Positions 8,338 through 16,352 of a stretch of 16,352 nt of DNA are shown here, in pieces. Both the position numbers and the translations under genes were made by a program. This stretch comes from Stramonita haemastoma (lineage: Eukaryota > Mollusca > Gastropoda > Neogastropoda > Muricidae), in contig JASPKP010005160.1 of NCBI GenBank assembly GCA_030674155.1, forward strand, positions 1 through 16,352, written 5' to 3'. A model generated the notes under the pieces. The model ran no database searches and was not told the origin of the DNA. It was given only the letters and a program-made list of their open reading frames with translations. Position 1 is the stretch's first letter. Each line of letters starts with the position of its first letter.

Positions 8338-10336
8338 TGTTAGTAGTAATTTTGGTATATGTATGTGGTAATGGATGATTTTTTTTTTTTGTGTAGGGGA
8401 GAGTAGAGAGGAAAGTGGTGCAGGGATAGATGTTAGTCTGGAGACAGACGCTTGGAGATGGGGAGGATTTTATATCTTATTTTATACTTGATTTGTCTGA
8501 TCTGTAGTATGTTGGAAAGATCGTGACAAAGGTTAGAGAGGTTTGCTTATATGTAGATAGAGGTTCTACAAGGGTGTAAGGTGATATATATGTCTCAGTT
8601 ATTAGGGCAACTCAATAAGAAATATGGAATATAGCATTGTGTGTAATTATTGGTCTTGGAGTGAGGAACGGGATTGGCATGTAGTGAGGGAATGATGTTG
8701 TAGGAGGTGTGGGTAGTAGGGTATTTGTGGTGATGTGAAGATTAGGATTAAAAACATATGGTGATTTGTACTCATGTCATTAATGATGTACAGACGTGTG
8801 ATTAGCTAAGATCTGATATTAGAATGGGTGAGATGAGATGACTGAGAGAGTGTAGAGGTTTGGAGGAGATAGAACAGAGTTATTGGGAGCTGTGTGTGTG
8901 CAGGAACGAGATGATATGAGCATAGGTATAGTATAGCAGAGCATGTCCTCTTCATGGATGGATGTTTAAGTCAGTCGTAATGCGGTACTTTTGTTAGGAG
9001 CGATAGTGTAGTCAGAGGTGGACTATAGTTCACAGAGGGGAGAACACACAAGGAGATACAGAAGTGAGTGAGGATGAGCTCGTGCGAGGGTAGCTGCGTG
9101 ACAGTAAGTAAAAAAGGTATGAATAGAGGGTTATTTGTGTGGGTGAATTGATGACACATCAGATCTTAAGATGAGTTGTTTTTTTGTAAATATAATTTTG
9201 TGAGATGGTGAGATAGATGACGATATTAGTAGGTGTATGGGCGGGAGGTTAGATATGGAGAGGTATGACAAGGACATGTTACATATCTGGAGGACAGCAG
9301 ATGAGGACAAAAGGGTATATTTGGTTGGTTTGAGTAGACATGACTAGTTCACGTTCTTTGGTATGGAGGAGCGGCAGAATTGTGTTGAGTTATGAGAGAC
9401 GATTACTGTGAGAGCGTATTACGGGTATGGTAGGTTACAGGAGGAGCGAGGGAAGTATTATGATAAAGGGGAGAAGAAGTTTATTGTTGAGTGACACATA
9501 ATAGAGAGCTATAGGGTTACGGTTGGTAAGATGGTCTCTGGATGACTTTTTGTTTGTATGTATGGAGGAGTGTATGTGAGTGTACAGGTATGTTGCATAT
9601 GTAGATGTCATCTAGAGTAGTAGCGTTATTTCTTGTGAGGGGAGATTTCAGAACTCTATATCAGTAATATGTGGATGTATGTTGAGTGGTATGATAGTGC
9701 TATATGTAGTAGAGACAGAGTAGGTATAAGTTTGTTGATAGGATCATTTAATAAATTATTAGTATGTTTGGGAGTTGTAAGTATGACAGAGTTACTAGAT
9801 GGGACAGTATCGTGACACATGATTGGATACAGTTTAACTATGTGTATATGGATGTAGTGGGTTGAATGTGGAGTATCTGTATGGGCGTGAGGAACATGAT
9901 TGATGTGAGGGGGAGACGGTATACTTTATAATTGAGGTTAAGATACGTGATAGTTGACTGATATGATACGCAGTAGAGTTTGGTGTTAGATAAGTAAGTT
10001 CAGTGACATCAGTATAGACATTATGGATTAAGGGTGATAACTTGTGGGCAAGGGTTTTAAGACGGGATTGATATGTTCTTTGGATCACAAGAACTACTGT
10101 TGGGATTGACATAGTTATTTTAATAGTAGTGGTTGATTTGGGTTGATATGGGTTATGTGTGTGAAGGTAGTAGGGGGTGGGGGTGTATGGGTGTGGTGTG
10201 TTGTTCTGGGGTGGGGTTATGGGGGGGCTTTGTTGAATGTTGATTGGGTGGATTCAATGTGTGAGAGTGGGTTGGAAGTATGTAGTCTTAGATACATTGG
10301 ACATGAATGTATAGTGGATACATTTTTGAGGATTTT

Positions 10337-10366
10337 GGGGGGGGGTGGGGGGGGGGGGTGGGAGGT
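10337..10366 (+). repeat. Interrupted G tract (G9-T-G12-T-G)
   Basis: Nine G, a T, twelve G, a T and further G runs lie together, a strong G-quadruplex candidate. The Gly-rich plus frame and Pro-rich minus frame over it are by-products. Confidence 0.8.
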
Positions 10367-13300
10367 GTGGCGGCGTGTATATAATATGGTTATTTGAAGT
10401 TGTATTATGTTGATAAAAGTGGTGTTTTAGTCTTATTTTACACAAGTGGGGAGATGGGGTAAGTTTGATAGTGGGCATGGGCACACACTGTGTGTTGGAT
10501 GGTACATTAAATATTTTCACTACTCTGTCGTTCAAGATGATCTATCTAGACTCAATAGATGGTTTGTTATATGTAGAGGGAGGGTTTAGTGTAGTAGATT
10601 AGTATTGATTTGATTATTGGGTTGAAATAGATTGATCTAACAATTGTACACTAGTGGTTTACTTGGAGTATACTGGGACAGATAGAGTTGGATTTAATAA
10701 ATTAAGGTAGACAGACGGTATGTTATGAGGTGAGATGTTATTAGTACAGTTCGTGATATTGAGGAAATCTAGAAGGGGTATCTGATTCATATCTATCTGT
10801 AACTAATATGTTTAGTGAGTAAGAGATATGGAGCTTACTTGGATGTAGTGTTGAGTTGCACGGAGATTTTTCTAAATTTAGTATGTACAGTTGGAGCAGG
10901 GAGTGTGATAGAGAGATGTGATAGAGGGAGATGATATAGGTAGTGTGAGAGTACATAGTGTTTTAACAAGTATGACATAGAATATGTGTGTGGACATGTG
11001 CAATATATATATATAAGAAATGCGAGGTGGTTAGTTATATGTGACTATAATGTCTTGAAATTACAGCGTTTAGAATGTGAGAATGATGTATGATTTGGAT
11101 GGATATGATTATATTGTGATGAGATTTGATACAGATTACAAGTCTAGTATGGGACAGATAACGGACTACTTATCTTCATGAGTAATTACGTGTTCATAAT
11201 GCATGTGATCTGAACTATTTTATCTATAGATAGTATGTGGAGGAATTTACATAGTTGGTGCGACGTCGAACAGCGGACAAGAGTGGATGGACATGGTAAG
11301 GTAAGGACGAATTAATGTCGTTGTGAATTAATTGTATAGGTATATACAGGCAGGTAGATGTACATATACAGAGTCTAGGTAGGTAGAACTGAGTTTAATT
11401 GAGTAGTGAGGATTGTACTGTATATAGAGAATGAATGCATATAAAGCATGTCTTTTCTTATTACAAGCGAGGATTGTACAGTGGGATGTGTAGGGGTGAG
11501 TACGAGCGTTGGACTTGATACATAGGGTGAGTAGTATTTGGAGTAGTTCTTGACGTGAACTATGTGTGCGGGAGAGATGGGGAGTGCTGGTCTCGTATGA
11601 AGATATCTGTTTGTTGGGGTTTAGTATGGATAATATGGTTAAGTAGACTATGTCTGTGGTTAGACATATGGATGACTGAAGTGGATTGAGGAGACATCAT
11701 TAGGGGTAGAGAGTACAACATTAGAAAGGACTGTTTCTTGATGACGGACAACACATTACAGTGAGGAGAGTGAGCTCTATAGTGGATTCAGGAAGAAACA
11801 TAGGGTAGATGATTGTTGATTGAGTGGAGTTATGGGAGATTACACATGGGCAGTTACTTAGTGTATTACACACTATTGGTTTCATTTATGGTATAGGAGA
11901 CAGATTGTTCATATATATGTAAGATTATGTATACACATAGAGTTGGTGTGTATGTCAGGTAGTATTGAGATATTACAAGATGATTGATCAATAGAAGGTG
12001 CTATTGAAGTGGGGGTTGTCAATGATTTATAATTTGTTGGTGGGTATGATTGACTGATGAGATGGCGATTTAATTGGAAAGATATAGAGGTAATTTTAGT
12101 AGAATTTGGTATAGGGATGATACGATGTCTCAGCGCAGGTTGACTAGTGTATAGTGTGGGACAGTGATTTTGATTTGTTGTCGGTAGAGAGTGATAATGT
12201 CTATATTGTTATATTATGATCAGGGACAACTAATATGACATATTACAAGAAACATAGAAACTACTGAAGGTGGTCAGAAATAGTCGTTGGTTCATATTTT
12301 CAGAGGAGACACATTAGTGTTTCACACGTTGACAGCGTTGCAAAGAAAATAACACATAAAAGTATGGATAGGAGAATATCACTATATCGAGGGTCGATGT
12401 AAGTGAGGACATTTTGGTCTAGTGAACAAATAGGGCATGACTGTCAACTGTCTCGAGCTAGCTGAGCAGAAACATCAACATATCCATACATCTGGATAGG
12501 ATTATATAATATACGCACAGGCGGCTCAGAAACGACTATCGAGACAACTAACACACTTCTAGCCTGAAAACAGAAGGGCAATACTGCTGACAAGTACAGC
12601 ACTGTGAGTAACAGACCACTCAGAAATAACATCCATGCATCGATGTCGATGGAGATCTATTCCTAGATGCTTACATGCGATTTGCAGTCCGTACCATATA
12701 TCCATACCGGTGATTCTCATCACACTGAAACACACATACAGTGACAGCACACATATGCAGCCGTTGTCACTGCTGGCAAGATACATCGTGCATCAACTAT
12801 GCATCTGCGCTTGGATCACTGTATCAAGAACGTAGTGCCAATCATCTCTACATCGATTGTAAGCAGAAAACCAAACTATAAGATCACACATCGTACTATG
12901 TCTCTCTGCGCTCTAACTACGTGTGTCTAAACTCCGATATCTGCTGAGCGTAATCTTCTTCACACGACGATGCGTAGATCTATGTACTGGGTCATACAAT
13001 TTTCCTCTTGATCAATATCACATATTGTCATCCGCTAGCTAGCGAACATCACAGACGCTATAGTAGAGCAGTGCAACCATGGCGACGAATCATACTCGTC
13101 AAGACAATAGTATTCGGCAAATCTTATGTATCAGGATATTGGGGATATTTATGGTTTATTTTTTTTTGTATTATCCAAATTATTGTTTGATATTGGGGAT
13201 GGTTTTGGGCAGGTTTTTGTTCAATTTATGTGTATGTATTGTGTAGTAGTGTTTTTCAAGCTATAAATAATGTACTTTTGACTTGCCTAACAACTAGATT

Positions 13301-13370
13301 AAAATTCAGATTTATTAGTTAATAAAATTCATCAGTGAACAGAAGTGGATGGGGTTTGGGGGGGAACAGC

Positions 13371-13868
13371 TTCCACCTGCGCTCTCTCCGTCGCACCTCG
13401 GCATCCCTGGTAGTGACAAAGTACCAACGCTCAGTCTCAAGGTTGGCAGGTCAGCCACCATGGTACACACTCCTCGGACAAGTATCAGACTCAGATTGCT
13501 TTCCCCGGTCCACGTGCGAAGATGGAGGTGGACGCACTCATAAAGATCTCCTCTATGGAGAACTTGCCTCCGGGCAAGAGAAGCATGACCGCCCCCCACT
13601 GCGCTACAAAGACGACTGCAAGCGTGACATGAAAGACCCTGGACATCAACCTATAAGAACTGGAGGAGGTAGCGGCTGTCCGCAGCAAATGGCGCAGGTA
13701 CTCCACAAACCAGCTAAAGAGTGTGAAGAAAAGATCCACACCACAGCAAAAGAAGAAGAGCCAACGGAAGGCAGTGCTCCACTACTCATCAGCCCACATC
13801 TGCATCAGATGCAACAGAGACAGCCACTCCGCATCGGACTGATCCACCACAGCCGGCGTTGTCGCTGA
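13371..13868 (+). pseudogene. LINE reverse-transcriptase ORF, C-terminal fragment
   Basis: Fragments match the C-terminal part of animal endonuclease/reverse-transcriptase LINE proteins that I recognise. FHLRSLRR starts at 13371, RLAGQPPWYTLLGQ at ~13440, and DGGGRTHKDLLYGELASG at ~13521-13574. RPPLRYKDDCKRDMKD follows at ~13590-13637. After a frameshift come LDINL, an in-frame TAA at 13654, and VAAVRSKWRR at ~13669. The terminal knuckle begins CIRCNRDSHS (Cys codons 13801 and 13810) and, after another shift, ends RIGLIHHSRRCR with TGA at 13866-13868. Other segments (HLGIPGSDKVPTLS, ~13398) fit in a different frame, so at least three frameshifts are present. The catalytic reverse-transcriptase core and endonuclease are missing, as expected of a 5'-truncated LINE copy. 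Dead as a mobile element; the clade is not assigned. Confidence 0.8.
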
Positions 13869-13930
13869 ACAAATACCTGTCTTTTGGCGCGAATTCCAAT
13901 ATCGACACCGAGACTGACGGAGGCCTACTA
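13869..13930 (+). mobile_element. 3' UTR of the LINE fragment
   Basis: Directly after the LINE stop codon comes sequence with CGAGACTGACGGAGGCCTAC near 13908-13927, which resembles the short conserved tail I associate with this group of invertebrate LINEs. No poly-A or tandem short repeat marks a clean 3' end, so the boundary at ~13930 is an estimate. The 80-codon frame from 13884 is not supported as a gene. Confidence 0.4.
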
Positions 13931-14375
13931 TGGGCACTCCGTGAATTCTGACAACCTGTTCCCTCCATTCTCCTCTATGTTCCTCTTTTCTCAAATTTTG
14001 ATTGAGTCTAGAGCGTGTCCACTGATGTTGTCCTCCCAACTCTCTTTGGTCTACCTCTTTTCATTCCTCCCCCCTGGGACTGTGCCTTGCAGTTATTGTT
14101 TTTGCAAGTCCTGTTCGATCTTGTGACATTCCCGTACATATAAGATATGTTTATGATTGATAAGATTTTTGTAGGACCTAATGGGTTACTGGATCTGTTA
14201 CCACCTCTCTTTGTCGCTTATGTGGTACCTCTGTAGGAGATGCAAGGATCTCTGGAAGAATCCCTCATCCTCTACTGCCACTATTCTCTAGCCGTCCAGG
14301 GACATTATTCACCGGCTTACAGGAATATAGATATGACAAGGGAAGCGCATTAGTCTGAACTTGGAGTTGAGTGAA
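13931..14375. other. Unremarkable non-coding DNA
   Basis: Pyrimidine-rich at 13960-14075, then mixed. No recognised gene, RNA or repeat. It links the LINE fragment to the homopolymer-inflated right end. Confidence 0.45.
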
Positions 14376-14764
14376 ATATTTTTTTAAAATTTTTCCCCCA
14401 GATGGTTTCCATTTTCCCCCGTTTTTTTATTTTTCTGGGGAAAACTCCATTTACCTCGGGGGGTTTACCCATCCTCTGATAAAAGGGGCCCCCAAGAACT
14501 TGAAGCTTTAAAAACCCTTCCAGCTTCTGGTCTTTGGGGCCCCTGAAAATCAATGCTGATGCACAGGGGCAAAATTTGGGGGTCATAAATTTTTTTGGGG
14601 TTTTTTTTCCCCCCCGGGGCGGATTTCTTTGAACATTTTTAGAAAATTTATTTTTATCAATACTGATTTTTTCCCCCAAATATTTCAGGCTGCTTGGTGT
14701 ATTAATTTTCTTTCTATGGGGGTTTCTAGCGGGGTTTTTAAGGGACTGGTTAGGGTTTATTCTG

Positions 14765-15240
14765 GGATTTTGGGGTTTTGGGGTTTTGGGGGGTTTGTGT
14801 GTGTTTGGGGGGTGTGAGTGTTTGTTTTTGTGTTTTTTGGGGGGTTTTGGTGTTTTGGGGGGGGGGTTTTGGGGGGTGTTTTAAAGTGTTGTTGGGTTGG
14901 TTGTTGTATTGGGTTTTTGAAAAAAAGTTGGTGGGGTGTTGTGTATCTGAAAAGTGTTATGTAATGGGGGGGGTTGGGGCCTGTCCCGTGGTGGATGCTG
15001 GGGGGTGGGGCGTAACTTTTGGGGTGTTTTTGGGGGGGGGGGGTGGGGGGGTTGTGTTGGTGGGGGGGGGGGGGTGGTGTTTTTTGGTGTTTGGGGGGGG
15101 GGTAGGGGTTTTTTTGGGGGGGGTTGGGGGTTTGGGTGGGGGGGGTTTTGGTGGGGGTTTTTGGGGGGGGTTGGGGGGGGGGGGGTGTTTTTGTGGTGTG
15201 GGGGTGGGGGGCCCTGGGGGGGGAACCTTTGGGGGTGCTT
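14765..15240 (+). repeat. G/T-only low-complexity stretch
   Basis: Almost only G and T on the plus strand, in runs such as TTTTGGGGG and TGTGTG, with G runs up to about 12. The Gly-rich plus frames (14778-15275, 14954-15244) and Pro/Lys/Thr-rich minus frame (14957-15259) are its translations. It could be a degraded (GT)n or G-rich repeat read with inflated runs. Confidence 0.8.
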
Positions 15241-15700
15241 TTAAATTTTTAAATTTCAAAAATATATTCTTTTAAGTGAAAATGCAAAACACTTTGACCA
15301 CTAACAAACATGTCCCTGGGTTTTCTTGTAAAATTTTTTTTTTAAATTTTTTAAAAATTTTTTTCGAGGATAATGGTAATTTTTCACATCCAAACCCCCG
15401 GGGGTTTTTAATCAGTTTTGGCCCAATTTTGTCACCATTCCCACCAGTAGGTAAATAACTCTGTCCAAACTACCCAGGGGGTTTTTAAATTTTTTGGGGG
15501 CAAAAAATTTTCCCAGGGGGGGACCTTTGTTTATTGTTTTCAAAAAAAGGGGATTTTTGGGGGGGAGAAAATTTTTGGGAAATTTCAAAAAAATGTTACG
15601 AAGCAGGAAAAATCCCTTAAAAAAAGTTTTCAAACCATGTCAAGATCACAGGCAAATTTTCACTCAAACCCCCCAAATTTTTTCCAAAGGGGGTTTTTAT

Positions 15701-15740
15701 GAGCGCGCGTAAGCGCAGGCTCGCGCCGCGGGCGTGTGGG
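15701..15740. other. Isolated GC- and CpG-rich patch
   Basis: About 40 bases contain a cluster of CpG and GCGC words (GCGCGCG, CGCGCCGCGGGCG) inside very AT/homopolymer-rich sequence. No adapter, promoter or RNA identity was recognised. Confidence 0.5.
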
Positions 15741-16352
15741 GTTTCCCCTTTCATTTTTTAAAGTCTATTCCTTTTAAATAAAATTTTTAAAAACACTAAA
15801 AAACAAAAAAAAAAAAAAAAAACCCCCCTTTTAAAAAGAAAAATTTTTTCAATAGCTAAAAACCCCAAAAACCCGATAACAAGTTAAAATATAAACAAAT
15901 TTAACAAACTATAAATACTGAATTTCGGACTTCTTTTTAAAATCTAACACAAAGTCCCCAAAAAAACCCATGGCAGTCAACAAAAAGGGCCCCCGATTTT
16001 AAAAAAGGGGGAACTTTAAAAATTATTTTAGAATCCACAAAGAAAAATATGACTAATTTTTTTTTCTTATCACCACAAAAAACATTTAAAAAACCCCCTT
16101 TTTGTATTTCGGGGGTTTAAGGCATTTAAAAATAAGTAAGTGGGTAATTTTTGTGTTGTTTTTCATGTGTGCTGTTCGTGTGTATTATGTTGGGGGTTAT
16201 TGTGTGTGTGGTAAAATTTGTGTAATGTGTGTGGGGGTTTTTGGGTTAGCCCCGGGAAAGGGGGGTGGGGGTGGGTGGTTTTGTGTCTTTATGTGTCTTG
16301 TCTTTTTTGGGTATATGTATTTGACGGGGGTATTTAATTGGGGGGGGGGGGG

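Larger units (their letters stand above)
8000..12420 (+). other. C-depleted, G/T/A-rich zone
   Basis: Sampled 60-base rows hold only about 4-8 C but about 20 G (9241-9300 has 7 C, 10861-10920 has 4 C). In contrast, 12421-12600 holds 13-15 C per row. The strong G-over-C bias therefore lasts over 4 kb and ends within about 100 bases. No coding or RNA feature explains it. Confidence 0.7.
5900..13130. other. 7.2-kb gene-free block of anomalous texture
   Basis: No frame longer than about 93 codons occurs on either strand in this block and none has a recognisable domain, repeat or signal. The texture differs from both flanks: few A/T homopolymers, dense short words such as GTAT, ATAG and GATC, and local CpG-containing stretches (for example 6420-6700). 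Three sub-zones are visible: roughly balanced composition 5900-8000, strongly C-depleted 8000-12420, and C-rich again 12430-13130. It may be noise-derived consensus sequence, or a degenerate satellite-like array read with many errors; the sequence alone does not decide. The 73-codon plus frame at 5913-6134 is not supported as a gene. Confidence 0.5.
14380..16352. other. Homopolymer-inflated, low-information sequence
   Basis: Same texture as the left end: runs of T, A, G and C of 4-18 bases follow one another (for example a long A run near 15807-15822). The frames seen here (14350-14679 minus, 15412-15633 minus, 15494-15712 plus) are rich in Lys/Phe/Gly/Pro from the runs and have no domain. 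This is probably weakly polished read sequence. Confidence 0.6.

Noticed and set aside
12444..12835. Overlapping frames on both strands in the C-rich end of the odd block
   Set aside because: Lengths of 60-75 codons on three frames at once are chance-level; no motif.
14778..15275. Gly-rich plus frame and Pro-rich minus frame resembling silk or collagen-like proteins
   Set aside because: The underlying DNA is only G and T runs; the periodic residues reflect homopolymers, not a structural protein.
1..16352. CRISPR arrays, tRNA/rRNA genes, bacterial operons or phage modules
   Set aside because: No regularly spaced identical repeats with unique spacers, no tRNA box B-type word in a cloverleaf context, and no recognisable prokaryotic genes were seen on either strand.

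Overview
The window looks like eukaryotic, almost certainly animal, DNA from a draft long-read assembly of very uneven base quality. There are no bacterial operons, no ribosome-binding-site/ORF pairing, no tRNA or rRNA, and no open frame longer than about 220 codons; the longest frames sit on low-complexity sequence. Evidence for an animal genome is a C2H2 zinc-finger relic, the 3' tail of a non-LTR retrotransposon (LINE), and long (CA)n, (CAA)n, (TC)n and (TCTG)n simple repeats. The mixture would fit a marine invertebrate such as a mollusc, but that is an inference and the species is not determined.

Layout. 1-1550: homopolymer-inflated sequence containing a diverged ~395-bp-spaced direct repeat and a CA-rich tract. 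About 1560-3868 on the minus strand: a broken C2H2 zinc-finger gene. It runs from a possible internal exon with a splice-acceptor-like start (3868-3732), through a heavily diverged finger cluster (~3750-2600), a charged and then Ser/Thr/Pro-rich linker (~2600-2295), to a better preserved C-terminal finger array (~2290-1560). 3896-4717: AT-rich non-coding DNA with a C17 run. 4718-5075: pyrimidine microsatellite. 5076-5640: nothing recognised. 5640-5760: G-tract region. About 5900-13130: a 7.2-kb block with no recognisable gene and odd composition, including a C-depleted core at ~8000-12420. 13371-13930: the C-terminal end of a LINE reverse-transcriptase ORF plus part of its 3' UTR, broken by frameshifts. 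13930-14370: nothing recognised. 14380-16352: homopolymer-inflated sequence again, with a G/T-only stretch and one GC-rich patch.

No two genes here work together. The two supported protein-coding remnants are independent: a host-type zinc-finger factor and a mobile-element fragment. The strongest new observation is that seven or eight zinc fingers recur with a nearly constant 88-nt spacing, not the 84 nt of a normal 28-residue finger, so each finger falls into a different frame and a standard ORF caller misses the whole array. Whether the breaks are real (pseudogene) or sequencing errors cannot be decided from the sequence alone. I found no convincing evidence of a new biological system; the 5.9-13.1 kb block is the least explained part and may well be an assembly artefact.
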